Source: Streptomyces olindensis (GTDB taxonomy: Bacteria > Actinomycetota > Actinomycetes > Streptomycetales > Streptomycetaceae). From it: a stretch of DNA of 64,000 nucleotides. The stretch's first letter is position 1. Each line of letters begins with the position of its first letter. The translations under genes were made by a program, and so were the position numbers. Location: contig JJOH01000019.1 in assembly GCA_000696115.1 (NCBI GenBank), forward strand, positions 310,001 through 374,000. Direction: 5' to 3'. Positions 1-7,987 of the stretch are shown one piece after another. The notes beneath the pieces were generated by a model. That model was not told where the DNA came from, ran no database searches, and was given only the letters and a program-made list of their open reading frames with translations.

Positions 1-51
1 GAAGGGGTACACGCCGTCCAGGGCCAGGACCACCACTCGCTCACGCCGCAT
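1..51 (-). CDS. GlxA/AraC-family transcriptional regulator, N-terminal fragment
   Basis: Only the first 17 codons lie in the window; they read MRRERVVVLALDGVYPF. A basic start followed by a hydrophobic strand and 'LDGVYPFE'-like text is typical of the DJ-1/PfpI domain that opens GlxA-type AraC regulators. The rest runs off the left edge. It is transcribed away from the oxidoreductase at 117, so the two probably share the 65-base gap as a control region. The family call rests on very few residues and on the divergent partner. Confidence 0.6.
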   Translation of the reverse strand, partial: MRRERVVVLALDGVYPF

Positions 52-86
52 GGCACGATCCTATCGAATGATGGCAATCATGCCAT
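51..86. promoter_or_regulatory. Divergent control region with TGGCA motifs and a palindrome
   Basis: TGGCACGATC (51-60) touches the regulator start codon and fits the AdpA-type consensus TGGCSNGWWY at nine of ten positions. A perfect inverted repeat, ATGGCA-ATCA-TGCCAT, occupies 71-86. GlxA-type proteins carry the same C-terminal AraC domain as AdpA, so autoregulation is plausible, but this is inference. Confidence 0.4.
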
Positions 87-116
87 GGCGGAGGGGATCA
101 CCGACCGGCACGCTGG

Positions 117-1073
117 ATGACCATGAGCACACAGAAGACGATGCGAGCCATCAGCCAGGACGTCCTCGGCGGTCCCGAGGTCCTGAAGGAAGTGGAGGTC
201 GAGCGCCCGGTACCGCGGCCCAACGAGGTGCTGGTCCGGGTGCGGGCCGCCGGGGTCAATCCGACCGACTGGAAGCACCGTGCCACCGGCGGCTTCCTGG
301 GCGAGCCGCCCTTCGTCCTCGGCTGGGACGTCTCCGGGGTGGTGGAGGCGATCGGCATCGGTGTCGCGGCGTTCGCGCCCGGTGACGAGGTCTTCGGCAT
401 GCTGCCGTACCCGTTCGGGCACGGCTCGCACGCCGAGTACGTCATCGCGCCCGTCCGCGCCCTGACGCGCAAGCCGGCCGGACTCGACCACGTCCAGGCG
501 GGCGCGCTGCCGCTGGTCTCGCTCACCGCGTGGCAGGCGCTGACCGAGCACGCCGACCTGCGGCCCGGGCAGCGCGTGCTGATCCACGCCGCCGCGGGCG
601 GCGTCGGGCACGTGGCGGCGCAGATCGCCAAGGAGCGCGGCGCGTACGTGATCGGCACCGCGAGCGCGGGCAAGCACGAGTTCCTGCGCGGGATCGGCGT
701 GGACGAGGCGGTGGACTACCGCGAGACGGACTTCACCGAGGCCGTGAAGGACGTCGACGTCGTCCTGGACACGATCGGCGGCGACAACGCCCTGCGTTCA
801 CTGCGGGTGCTGCGCCCGGGCGGGGTCGTGGTGTCGATCCTGCCGGCGGGCTCGGACGACTTCTACGAGGAGGCCGGGCGGCTCGGTGTCCGGGCGGTCC
901 GGATGCTGGTCGACGCCGACCGCGCCGGCATGGAGACGATCGCGGGGCTCGCCGAGGCGGGCAGGCTCCGCGCCACCATCGCGGGGACCTTCCCGCTGTC
1001 CGCCGCCGCCGAGGCACACGCCCAGGGCGACACCGGCCGGACGACGGGCAAGCTGGTCCTGGTGAACGACTGA
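117..1073 (+). CDS. NADP-dependent MDR oxidoreductase (quinone-oxidoreductase type)
   Basis: 318 aa, the usual length for zinc-independent medium-chain dehydrogenases (quinone oxidoreductase group). The N-terminal GroES-like domain carries 'VRAAGVNPTDWKHR' and 'GWDVSGVVEAIG'. The Rossmann domain carries 'AAAGGVGHVAAQIAKERGA', the AxxGxxG nucleotide-binding loop typical of this group. The Cys cluster and catalytic Cys/His zinc ligands of true alcohol dehydrogenases are absent. It probably reduces enones or quinones with NADPH in the cytoplasm; the substrate cannot be read. The ATG at 117 has only a weak ribosome site; ATG at 123 or 141 is possible. The divergent GlxA-type gene is the likely regulator. 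Confidence 0.85.
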   Translation: MTMSTQKTMRAISQDVLGGPEVLKEVEVERPVPRPNEVLVRVRAAGVNPTDWKHRATGGFLGEPPFVLGWDVSGVVEAIGIGVAAFAPGDEVFGMLPYPFGHGSHAEYVIAPVRALTRKPAGLDHVQAGALPLVSLTAWQALTEHADLRPGQRVLIHAAAGGVGHVAAQIAKERGAYVIGTASAGKHEFLRGIGVDEAVDYRETDFTEAVKDVDVVLDTIGGDNALRSLRVLRPGGVVVSILPAGSDDFYEEAGRLGVRAVRMLVDADRAGMETIAGLAEAGRLRATIAGTFPLSAAAEAHAQGDTGRTTGKLVLVND

Positions 1074-1086
1074 CCGTACGGCAGTG

Positions 1087-1126
1087 CCCCGAAGGGGCGC
1101 GGGGGAACTGCGCGACAAGCCACGGC
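1087..1126. repeat. Streptomyces intergenic repeat, copy 1
   Basis: The stretch after the oxidoreductase stop (CCCCGAAGGGGCGC, then a G run, then AACTGCGCGA) resembles an intergenic repeat that recurs in Streptomyces genomes. A second copy lies inverted at 41074-41113. The two share GGGGCGC-G(4 or 5)-AACTGCGCGA, differing by one G. CCCC-GAA-GGGG can form a small hairpin. Confidence 0.6.
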
Positions 1127-1195
1127 ATGGCGGCACACGCAGATCCCCCGCACCCCCCGAGCTCTCAGGCGAACCGGCCATGACGGCCGGCCGCG

Positions 1196-2302
1196 TCAGA
1201 ACGTCAGCACCGGCTTGATCGTCTTGCCCGACCTCATGTCCTGCACCGCCCGGTCGATGTCCCCGAAGGGATACGTGCCGATCAGGCGGTGCAGCGGCAG
1301 CCGGCCGTCCTTCACCAGACGGACCAGGGCCGGGATCATGGTCTGGGTCTCGCTGTCGCCGAGGGTGAGGCCGACGATCCGCTTGCCGCCGAGCAGGCCG
1401 TTGACGTCCAGGGAGACCTCGGTGCCGAAGGGCGGGGCGCCGACGACGACCAGGGTGCCGCGGGCGGCGAGCGCGTCGACGCCCTGGCGCAGGACGCCGA
1501 CGTTGCCCGTGGTCTCCACGACGCCGTCCGCGCCCTGGCCGTCCGTGATGCCGGCGAGGGCCCCGCCCAGTTCCGTGGTGCTGGTGTCGACGGTGTGCGT
1601 GGCGCCCAGCTCGCGGGCGAGCGACAGGCGTTCGGCGACGCGGTCGACGGCAACGATCCGGACGGCCGGGGTGAGGGCCGCCGCCATCACGGCCGACAGG
1701 CCGACCGCTCCGGCGCCCAGGACGACGACCGTGCTGCCGGTGTCCGGCTTCAGCACGTTCCAGACGGCACCCACACCGGTCTGCACACCGCAGCCCAGCG
1801 GGGCGATGGACTCCAGCGGCACGTCCGGGTCGACCTTGACGAGGCTCCGCTCGTCGGCCAGCGCCCGCTCGGCGAAGGAGGACTGGCCGAAGAAGTGGCC
1901 GCCCAGGGCCTCGCCGCCCCGGGTGATGGTGCTCGACCCGTCGGCGCGGCTGCCGCCCAGCAGGTTCAGCGGCAGCCAGGTCGCGCAGTACGCGGGGTGG
2001 CCGCCGCGGCAGTTGCGGCAGTCGCCGCAGGAGGTGAAGGAGAGCAGGACGTGGTCGCCGGGCGCGACGCCGGTGACGGCGGGGCCGACGACCTCGACGA
2101 CGCCCGCGCCCTCGTGGCCCAGGACCCCGGGCAGCGGGAAGGGCAGCCCGCCGCTCGCCACGCCGAGGTCGGTGTGGCACAGGCCGGTGGCGACCATGCG
2201 GACCAGCGCCTCGTGGGGGCCGGGCTCGTCGAGGACGACGTCGGAGAGGGTGAAGGGCGCGCCGCCGGACTCGACGACCGCGGCACGGGTGGTGGTGGGC
2301 AT
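1196..2302 (-). CDS. Zinc-dependent alcohol dehydrogenase (class III/benzyl alcohol type)
   Basis: 368 aa, normal for the zinc MDR family. The catalytic-zinc Cys and partner are in 'GLCHTDLG' and 'GHEGAGVVEVVG'. The structural-zinc cluster is 'CGDCRNCRGGHPAYC'. The nucleotide fold shows 'VVVLGAGAVGLSAVMAA' followed by an acidic residue in 'VAVDRVAERL', which favours NAD+. It should oxidise a primary alcohol to its aldehyde. The aldehyde dehydrogenase gene lies immediately upstream (22-base gap, same strand), so the pair likely runs alcohol to aldehyde to acid. Control is presumably by the MarR protein at 3883 through the shared promoter. Aromatic or xenobiotic alcohols are a guess. Confidence 0.88.
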   Translation of the reverse strand: MPTTTRAAVVESGGAPFTLSDVVLDEPGPHEALVRMVATGLCHTDLGVASGGLPFPLPGVLGHEGAGVVEVVGPAVTGVAPGDHVLLSFTSCGDCRNCRGGHPAYCATWLPLNLLGGSRADGSSTITRGGEALGGHFFGQSSFAERALADERSLVKVDPDVPLESIAPLGCGVQTGVGAVWNVLKPDTGSTVVVLGAGAVGLSAVMAAALTPAVRIVAVDRVAERLSLARELGATHTVDTSTTELGGALAGITDGQGADGVVETTGNVGVLRQGVDALAARGTLVVVGAPPFGTEVSLDVNGLLGGKRIVGLTLGDSETQTMIPALVRLVKDGRLPLHRLIGTYPFGDIDRAVQDMRSGKTIKPVLTF

Positions 2303-2324
2303 CGCGATGACTCCTTGACGGTGC

Positions 2325-3785
2325 TCAGTCGAGCGAGACGACGACGGACTTGACCTTGGTGTATCCGGCGAGGGCCTCGGGGCCGTACTCGCGGCCGTAG
2401 CCGGAGTCCTTGACGCCGCCGAAGGGCACCGCGGGGTCGAGCATCGCCCAGTCGTTGACCCAGACGATGCCGGCCTGGAGCCGGTCGGCGACGCGGTGCG
2501 CGCGGGCGAGGTTGCTGGTCTGCACGCCCGAGGCCAGTCCGTACGGCGTGGAGTTGGCGAGGGCGACGGCCTCGTCCTCGTCGTCGAAGGGCTGCACGGT
2601 GAGGACGGGGCCGAAGATCTCCTCCTGGATCACCCTGGAGTCGTTGGCCAGGTCGGCGATGACGGTGGGCCGGTAGTAGTAGCCGCCGTCCAGGTCGAGC
2701 CGCTCGCCGCCGCAGACGATCCGGGCGCCCTCCTTGCGGGCCAGGGCGACGTACTCCTCGACCTTCTTCAGGTGCTTCTCCGCTGCCATCGGGCCGATGA
2801 CCGTGTTCGGGTCGCGCGGGTCACCGACCGGCACGCCGGGCACGGCCTCGGCGAGGATGCCGAGCAGCGTGGGGTAGACCGAGCGGGCCACCAACAGGCG
2901 CGGGCCGCCCATGCAGAACTGGCCGGTGTTGAAGACGAAGCCCTTGATGACGGCGCCGACCGCCTTCTCCAGGTCGGCGTCCTCGAAGACGAGGTGGGCG
3001 GCGTTCCCGCCGAGCTCCATGGTGACGGGCTTGAGCGCCTCGCCGGCGACGCTCGCCACGTGCCGGCCGATCGCCGTGGAGCCGGTGAAGGCCACCTTGT
3101 CGACGCCCCGGTGGCGCAGCAGCGCCTCGCCGGCCACCGGGCCGGTGCCCGTCACGACGTTGACCACGCCGTCGGGGACGCCGGCCTCCTGGAACAGCCG
3201 GGCCATGTAGAGGGCGCTGAGCGGGGTCTCGTCGGCGGGCTTGTGGACGACCGTGTTGCCGGCCGCGAGCGCCGGGCCGATCTTGGAACCGGCGAGGATC
3301 AGCGGGAAGTTGAACGGGGTGATCGCGGCGACCACGCCGAGCGGCTCGCGCTTGGTGTAGGCCAGGGCGTTCATGGGGGTGTCGCGCAGGGCGCCGTCCT
3401 GGCCCTGGGCGAGGTTCGCGTAGTACTCGTAGTCGTTGGCCGCGTTCGTCACGTCGACCGCGCCGCACAGGGTGATCGGCTTGCCGACGTCGAGGCTCTC
3501 CAGTGCGGCGATCTCGTCCGCGTTCTCGCGGATCAGCCGGGCGACGCGGTGCAGCACCCGGCCGCGCTCGCGGCCACTCAGTCCGGACCAGGCGCCGTCG
3601 TCGTAGGCCGCGCGGGCGGCGCCCACGGCCGCGTCGACGTCGGCCGGGCCCGCCTCCGCGACGGTGGTGACGACCGTGCCCCGGGACGGGTCGACCACCT
3701 CGGTACGCGCCCCGTCCGCGGCCTCGCGCCACCGGCCCCCGATGAACAGCTGCCCGGGTTCCTTCTCGAAGGTGGTCATCGCCAC
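2325..3785 (-). CDS. NAD(P)-dependent aldehyde dehydrogenase
   Basis: 486 aa, standard ALDH length. The general-base Glu is in 'VTMELGGNAAHLVFEDAD' and the catalytic Cys is about residue 291 in 'FNTGQFCMGG'. Other landmarks are 'ITPFNFPLILAGSKIGPALAAGNTVV', 'FTGSTAIGRHV' and C-terminal 'VPFGGVKDSGYGREYG'. It oxidises an aldehyde to the acid, here probably the product of the downstream alcohol dehydrogenase. GAGGAG lies 8 bases before the ATG. It is first in a two-gene operon read away from the MarR gene; a palindrome 26-48 bases upstream of its start is a good repressor site. Substrate is not determinable from sequence. Confidence 0.9.
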   Translation of the reverse strand: MAMTTFEKEPGQLFIGGRWREAADGARTEVVDPSRGTVVTTVAEAGPADVDAAVGAARAAYDDGAWSGLSGRERGRVLHRVARLIRENADEIAALESLDVGKPITLCGAVDVTNAANDYEYYANLAQGQDGALRDTPMNALAYTKREPLGVVAAITPFNFPLILAGSKIGPALAAGNTVVHKPADETPLSALYMARLFQEAGVPDGVVNVVTGTGPVAGEALLRHRGVDKVAFTGSTAIGRHVASVAGEALKPVTMELGGNAAHLVFEDADLEKAVGAVIKGFVFNTGQFCMGGPRLLVARSVYPTLLGILAEAVPGVPVGDPRDPNTVIGPMAAEKHLKKVEEYVALARKEGARIVCGGERLDLDGGYYYRPTVIADLANDSRVIQEEIFGPVLTVQPFDDEDEAVALANSTPYGLASGVQTSNLARAHRVADRLQAGIVWVNDWAMLDPAVPFGGVKDSGYGREYGPEALAGYTKVKSVVVSLD

Positions 3786-3810
3786 TCCTCAGCGTCGTCG
3801 CCAAGATTTC

Positions 3811-3833
3811 AACAAACAGGATTCCTGTTGGTT
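3811..3833. promoter_or_regulatory. MarR-type operator, site 1
   Basis: The core AACAGGA-T-TCCTGTT (3815-3829) is a perfect inverted repeat; outside it, one mismatched pair is followed by three matched pairs, giving a 23-base near-palindrome. It lies between the divergent aldehyde dehydrogenase and MarR genes and shares the core CAGG-WTT-CCTG with site 2. Confidence 0.65.
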
Positions 3834-3848
3834 CGCAGTCTCTTTACA

Positions 3849-3863
3849 GACAGGTTTCCTGTC
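3849..3863. promoter_or_regulatory. MarR-type operator, site 2
   Basis: GACAGG-TTT-CCTGTC is a perfect inverted repeat 19 bases before the MarR start codon. Its centre is 34 bases from that of site 1, with the same CAGG-N3-CCTG core. This suggests two MarR dimers covering both divergent promoters. Confidence 0.65.
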
Positions 3864-3882
3864 AATGCTCTAGCCTGCATCC

Positions 3883-4320
3883 ATGCTCGACACACAGGTG
3901 ACCAAGGCACCCCCTTCCCTGCTCTACATGGTCAAGCAGGTGGAGCTCGTCGTGCGCTCCCACCTGGACGAGCTGGTGAGGCCGTCCGGGATCACCGCTC
4001 TCCAGTACACCGCGCTGACCGTGCTGGAGCGACACGACGGACTGTCGGCGGCCCAACTGGCGCGCGACTCCTTCGTCACCGCGCAGTCGATCGCCGACCT
4101 CGTGCGCTCCCTGGAGGGCCGCGGCCTGGTGCGCCGGGAGCGCAACCCCCGCAACCGCCGGGAGCTGCTGATCCTGCTCACCGACGCCGGCCGCGAGCTG
4201 CTCGCGCGGCACGCCGGGCCCGTCCGGGAGCTGGAGGAGCGGATGGTGCGCGACCTCACGGCGCACCAGACCGAGCAGTTCCGCCAGGCGCTCAGCAAGG
4301 CCTGGCACGCCCTGTCGTAG
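3883..4320 (+). CDS. MarR-family transcriptional regulator
   Basis: 145 aa, full-length MarR. The winged helix-turn-helix spans about residues 35-95: 'QYTALTVLERHDGLSAAQLARDSFVTAQSIADLVRSLE', then the wing 'RRERNPRNRRELLILLT'. It is divergent from the aldehyde/alcohol dehydrogenase operon and two matching palindromes sit between them, so it is most simply an autoregulated repressor of that operon, released by an aldehyde or phenolic ligand. The ATG at 3883 is the only start that keeps both operators non-coding. Confidence 0.88.
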   Translation: MLDTQVTKAPPSLLYMVKQVELVVRSHLDELVRPSGITALQYTALTVLERHDGLSAAQLARDSFVTAQSIADLVRSLEGRGLVRRERNPRNRRELLILLTDAGRELLARHAGPVRELEERMVRDLTAHQTEQFRQALSKAWHALS

Positions 4321-4526
4321 CCGGGGCCGCACACCCGGCACCACGCCCGCGCTCACGCCCGCGCACGCCCCCGCGCGAACCTCGGCCAACTGGCCTGTAA
4401 TTCAGAGACATATGTCAATCGAACATGCTCAAATTCACTCGATGGAGGGTAACTTGCAGGGCGGGGAACGGTTGTGAGGACCGCGCCCCCTCCCCACGCA
4501 CGGAGCAGGCTGGAGGCGATCTCGTC

Positions 4527-4904
4527 GTGCGGCAGGAACCTGCACCGCTCACCCGGCATCTGCGCGTCCGCCAGGAACGGGGGCACACGGTGCTGGAGTT
4601 CCGCGGCGAGATCGACCTCGCCGCGGCCACGGAGATCGCCCCGCACCTGGACCGGGAGACGAACCGCCCCGCCGCCCGGCTCGTGATCGACCTCAGCCGG
4701 ATCGAGTTCTTCGACTGCTCGGGCCTGCGGCTGCTGTACCGGGCCAGGAGCCGGGTGCTCGACCGGGACGGGTACGTGCTCCTCGTCTGCTCCCACCCGC
4801 TGACGCTGCGCGTCCTGCGGATCACCGGCCTGTCCCGGCTGCTGCCGCCGCAGCCGACGCTCGACGCGGCCCTGCAGCAGCCCGAGGCCCCTTCCCGTCC
4901 CTGA
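4527..4904 (+). CDS. STAS-domain anti-sigma-factor antagonist
   Basis: 125 aa from the chosen GTG, close to SpoIIAA/RsbV size. The STAS core reads 'EFRGEIDLAAATEI', 'LVIDLSRIEFFDCSGLRLLYRARSR', then 'LRITGLSRLL'. The phosphorylatable Ser is in 'FFDCSGLRLL' (DxSG). Such proteins bind an RsbW-type kinase/anti-sigma and release sigma factor when dephosphorylated. An ATG at 4425 is in frame but lacks a ribosome site; GTG 4527 has GGAGG ten bases upstream and removes an unlikely N-terminus. No anti-sigma or sigma gene is adjacent, so the partner is elsewhere. Confidence 0.78.
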   Translation: MRQEPAPLTRHLRVRQERGHTVLEFRGEIDLAAATEIAPHLDRETNRPAARLVIDLSRIEFFDCSGLRLLYRARSRVLDRDGYVLLVCSHPLTLRVLRITGLSRLLPPQPTLDAALQQPEAPSRP

Positions 4905-4959
4905 GGCGGCTCGCTCCGCGGGGTGAGCGCCCCGGCCGTTGCCGAGAGGCCGCTCCGGG

Positions 4960-6087
4960 TCAGGCGAGGTTCTCGGCGAAGAAATCGTCGAGCCGGTCGA
5001 AGGGGATGAGGTCCTTGCGGTCGTACAGGTCGACATGGTCCGCGCCCGGGACGACCACGAGGTCGACGGTGCCCGGAGCCATCTTGCGGACGTCCTCGGA
5101 GTAGTAGAGGGAGTGCGCCTCGGCGCCGGCCACCAGGAGGGCCTTGCGGGGCGCCAGCATGTCGATGTTCGTCATCTGCCGGAAGCCGAAGAACGACATC
5201 GGCGTGGTCGCGGTCCACGCGGTGGTGGAGTTGATCGAGCGCGGGTGGTAGCCGCGCTCGGTGCGGTAGTAGTCGAAGAAGATCTTCGTGATGGGGTCGG
5301 CGTCCGCCGGGAGGGTCTTGGGCAGGACGCGGTTCGAGGGGGCGACGTTGCCGTCCTCGTCGAAGGGCACCTCGTGGGAACCCCGCGCGAAGGTGCCCTT
5401 CTCGGCGTCGGTCCAGCGCTGCCGGCTGAGGTGGTCGATGACCTTCTGGCGCTGCTCGCGCGTGTAGAAGTCCTCGTGGCCGCGGGACATGCTGCGCGAC
5501 ATGTCGTACATCGAGGCCGTGGCGACCGCCTTGATACGGCTGTCCGCGGCCGCCGCGGTGAGCGCCATGCCGCTCAGGCCGCAGATGGCCTGCACGCCGA
5601 TCCGCTCGCGGTCGACGATCTTCTGCAGGCCGAGGAAGTCGACGGCGGCGCTGAAGTCCTCGGTGTAGACGTCGGGCGAGCCCACGTCGCGCACCGTGCC
5701 GCCGCTCTCCCCGGTGAAGGAGGGGTCGAAGGCGAGGGTGACGTAGCCGCGGCGGGCGAACTCGTTGGCGTAGAGCCCCGAGGACTGTTCCTTGACCGCG
5801 CCGAACGGGCCGCTGAGCACCAGGGCGGGCAGCCTGCCCCTGGCGTTCCTCGGCACGTAGAGGTCCGCGGCGACCTCGATGCCGTAGCGGTTCTTGAACC
5901 GCACCGAGGTCCGCCTGACGTTCCTGTCCAGCGCGAAGGTGTAGCCGCCCTTGCCCTTGGCCCTGCCTTGTCCGGTGGCGCCCGCGGCGCGGCCGGTCTC
6001 CTCACCGAAGGCGGGCAGAGCCGTGAAGGAGGCGGCGGTGGCGGCGCCGGTGGCGGCGATCAGTCCGAGCGCTTTGCGACGTTCCAT
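4960..6087 (-). CDS. Exported alpha/beta hydrolase (Tat signal)
   Basis: 375 aa. The N-terminus 'MERRKALGLIAATGAATAASFTALPAFGEE' is a twin-arginine-like signal with cleavage near residue 28. The body is an alpha/beta hydrolase fold resembling YcjY/dienelactone-type proteins: 'ADLYVPRNARGRLPALVLSGPFGAVKEQ', the nucleophile-elbow region 'GVQAICGLSGMAL', and late 'VPGADHVDLYD' for the catalytic His. The elbow is not the canonical GxSxG, as in several YcjY relatives. GAGG precedes ATG 6087; an upstream in-frame start at 6300 is unlikely. It is convergent with the STAS gene. Substrate unknown, probably an ester outside the cell. Confidence 0.75.
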   Translation of the reverse strand: MERRKALGLIAATGAATAASFTALPAFGEETGRAAGATGQGRAKGKGGYTFALDRNVRRTSVRFKNRYGIEVAADLYVPRNARGRLPALVLSGPFGAVKEQSSGLYANEFARRGYVTLAFDPSFTGESGGTVRDVGSPDVYTEDFSAAVDFLGLQKIVDRERIGVQAICGLSGMALTAAAADSRIKAVATASMYDMSRSMSRGHEDFYTREQRQKVIDHLSRQRWTDAEKGTFARGSHEVPFDEDGNVAPSNRVLPKTLPADADPITKIFFDYYRTERGYHPRSINSTTAWTATTPMSFFGFRQMTNIDMLAPRKALLVAGAEAHSLYYSEDVRKMAPGTVDLVVVPGADHVDLYDRKDLIPFDRLDDFFAENLA

Positions 6088-6196
6088 GGAGTGGACCTCA
6101 TATTCGTTCGGTGCAGGAAAAGGCGCGCCGGCCGGTGGTGTCGCGACCGCGGCGCGATTCCAGGGAACCGCTTCTGCGCCAGGTGTGGCAGGTCGG

Positions 6197-6214
6197 GTTT
6201 GTGGGGGTACAAAC
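6197..6214. promoter_or_regulatory. Perfect inverted repeat GTTTGT-N6-ACAAAC
   Basis: This lies in the 272-base gap between the divergent exported hydrolase and DUF4230 genes. The spacer is GGGGGT. It is a reasonable operator candidate for either gene; no cognate regulator is next door. I see nothing else definite in the gap. Confidence 0.35.
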
Positions 6215-6359
6215 TCCACCCCCCAACCCCGCGGGGTGTGCGGACGAGAGGCCCGCCGCGTGCGCCCCGCATGCTTCCGCCGGGTTCGTCGAATCCTCAA
6301 CTCCGCGGTCTGGCAGGGGGCGTGGCGGGCATCCGGACAGTAGGAAGGAGGGCCGTCGC

Positions 6360-7022
6360 ATGACGACTCCCGTCAAGCGCCTCCCCAGGCGCATGCCCGG
6401 CTGGGCCAAGGTGGTGGCCGCGCTCGTGCTGGTGCTCGTCGTGTTCTTCGCCGGGCTCCGGCTGAGCGTGCTCCCGGGCCTGAAGGACCTGTTCGGCACC
6501 GACACCCACGACCGGTCCGGCCCCGCGCTGCTGAAGTCCATCCAGGACATCAGCCGCTACGACGCCGCCTCCGGCAACTTCCAGGTCGTCGTGGACCTGG
6601 AGAAGGACGCCAGGTTCCTGCCCGACGCGATCCGCGGCACCCGCACCCTGTACGTCGGCGCGGGCACCGTGGACGCCTACGTCGACCTGGGCAAGGTCGG
6701 CGAGAACGACGTGAAGGTCAACGGCGACCGCACGTCCGCCACGCTCCGGCTGCCCCACGCGCAACTGGGCAAGCCGTCCCTCGACCCCGACCGCTCCTAC
6801 GCCGTCTCCAAGCAGCGCGGTCTCTTCGACCGCCTCGGCGACCTCTTCTCGGACAACCCCAACGGCGAACAGGCCGTGCAGAAACTCGCGGTGCGGCACA
6901 TCGGCGACGCGGCGAAGGAGAGCGAACTGATCGCCCGCGCCGAGTCGAACACCACCGGCATGCTCGAAGGCCTGCTGCGCTCCCTGGGCTTCAAGGAGGT
7001 GAACGTCTCGTACGGGGGCTGA
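6360..7022 (+). CDS. DUF4230-domain membrane-anchored protein
   Basis: 220 aa from the ATG preceded by GGAAGGAGGG. A single transmembrane helix at about residues 17-37 ('VVAALVLVLVVFFAGLRLSV') anchors an extracytoplasmic domain. That domain has 'LLKSIQDISRYDAASGNFQVVVDLEKDARFLPD' and 'GTVDAYVDLGKV', typical of DUF4230, and an alpha-helical C-terminus with 'AVRHIGDAAKESELIARAESNT'. The function of the family is not established. The upstream in-frame extension back to 6111 is rejected because it lacks a ribosome site and runs through the palindrome-bearing intergenic sequence. Confidence 0.8.
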   Translation: MTTPVKRLPRRMPGWAKVVAALVLVLVVFFAGLRLSVLPGLKDLFGTDTHDRSGPALLKSIQDISRYDAASGNFQVVVDLEKDARFLPDAIRGTRTLYVGAGTVDAYVDLGKVGENDVKVNGDRTSATLRLPHAQLGKPSLDPDRSYAVSKQRGLFDRLGDLFSDNPNGEQAVQKLAVRHIGDAAKESELIARAESNTTGMLEGLLRSLGFKEVNVSYGG

Positions 7023-7195
7023 TCGGCTCCCGAGGAATGCGGGCCGTGGGACGTGGCGGCGCGCGGCGGCTCCCGGTCGGGAGTGCCCCGGTGGGAGGCG
7101 GGGAAACAGTGGCCGGGAACGGCCGGTGGCGGCATCGTCGGTCCGCCTGTGGGTAACCGCCCTACCACGCAGGGAAGTTGAAGACTGGAGGACCA

Positions 7196-7735
7196 ATGGC
7201 CGGTGCAGCCTCACGTCCCCGGACCGCCCGGTCCGGGAGCGAGCGTCGCCCGCTTCCACTGCCCGTCCGGGTGCTGGCGACGCTGTGCGCCTTCACGTTC
7301 ATGGTCGCCTTCGCCGTGGTGCTGGCACGGCTGACCCTGCAGCCCTCCCCCGCCTCGGAGGCGCTGACCCACAGCAATCTGCGGCCGGGCAGCTCCCTGA
7401 AGGCCTATCTGGACCAGCCGGAGCTGCGGGACGCCGTCCGGCAGATCGGCGGCAACATCCTGCTGGGCGTCCCGTTCGGGGTCCTCGTCCCCGTCGTCGC
7501 GCCCCGCACCCGCGGCATCCTGCGCGTGCTGTTCCTGACGGCCGTGGTGATGCTCCTGGTGGAGTTCGCGCAGGGCGCCCTGGTCACCGGCCGCGCCTTC
7601 GACATCGACGACGTCATCCTCAACACGGCGGGCGCGCTGATCGGTTACCTCCTCCTCGGCCGCCGCCTGAGCCGCGCGATCCACGCCCGCAGGCCCCGCC
7701 GCGACCGCCGGACGAAACCTACGCCGACCGGCTGA
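7196..7735 (+). CDS. VanZ-family integral membrane protein
   Basis: 179 aa. Four hydrophobic stretches fit VanZ: about residues 23-43 ('VLATLCAFTFMVAFAVVLARL'), 86-104, 108-128 and 136-152. The signature is 'NILLGVPFGVLVPV' followed by 'EFAQGALVTGRAFDIDDVILNTAGALIGYLL', including the FDxDDxxxNxxG motif. VanZ proteins confer low-level teicoplanin resistance in some species; most homologues have no proven role. The ATG at 7196 follows GGAGG closely; a TTG at 7178 is an alternative. The 3' end overlaps the convergent small gene. Confidence 0.8.
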   Translation: MAGAASRPRTARSGSERRPLPLPVRVLATLCAFTFMVAFAVVLARLTLQPSPASEALTHSNLRPGSSLKAYLDQPELRDAVRQIGGNILLGVPFGVLVPVVAPRTRGILRVLFLTAVVMLLVEFAQGALVTGRAFDIDDVILNTAGALIGYLLLGRRLSRAIHARRPRRDRRTKPTPTG

Positions 7736-7956
7736 CCTGCGGGCTGCAACGGGCCGTCCATGCGGACGATCCCCTCGATGGAGTCCAGACGGGCCGGCAG
7801 CTCCGCGTCCTCGACCGAGGTGGTGGTGAGCAGCAGAAGCCAGTCCGCCGGGAAGTGGCTGTCGCGCTCGCTGAAGACCAGCCCGAGGCGGTCGCCGAGG
7901 AGCGAGACCAGCTCGTCGGCCGAGTACGCGTCGGTGCCGTGTACGTGTTCGGGCAT
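7645..7956 (-). CDS. Small hypothetical protein
   Basis: 103 aa if the whole frame is used. Residues 1-70 ('HVHGTDAYSADELVSLLGDR' onward) look like a soluble alpha/beta protein. The Arg-rich tail is antisense to the end of the VanZ gene and may not be under selection. There is no clear ribosome site before ATG 7956. I do not recognise the family. It precedes another small gene in the same orientation but is separated from it by 31 bases. Confidence 0.5.
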   Translation of the reverse strand: MPEHVHGTDAYSADELVSLLGDRLGLVFSERDSHFPADWLLLLTTTSVEDAELPARLDSIEGIVRMDGPLQPAGQPVGVGFVRRSRRGLRAWIARLRRRPRRR

Positions 7957-7987
7957 GATCGGGTGATCGTATGCCGCGGCCGTGGGG

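Noticed and set aside
2496..4400. A 634-codon plus-strand frame over the aldehyde dehydrogenase
   Set aside because: Antisense shadow; composition is repetitive Gly/Val/Asp/Arg and it passes through the MarR gene out of frame.
6111..6359. N-terminal extension of the DUF4230 protein
   Set aside because: No ribosome site at 6111, Pro/Arg-rich text, and a strong GGAAGGAGGG before ATG 6360.
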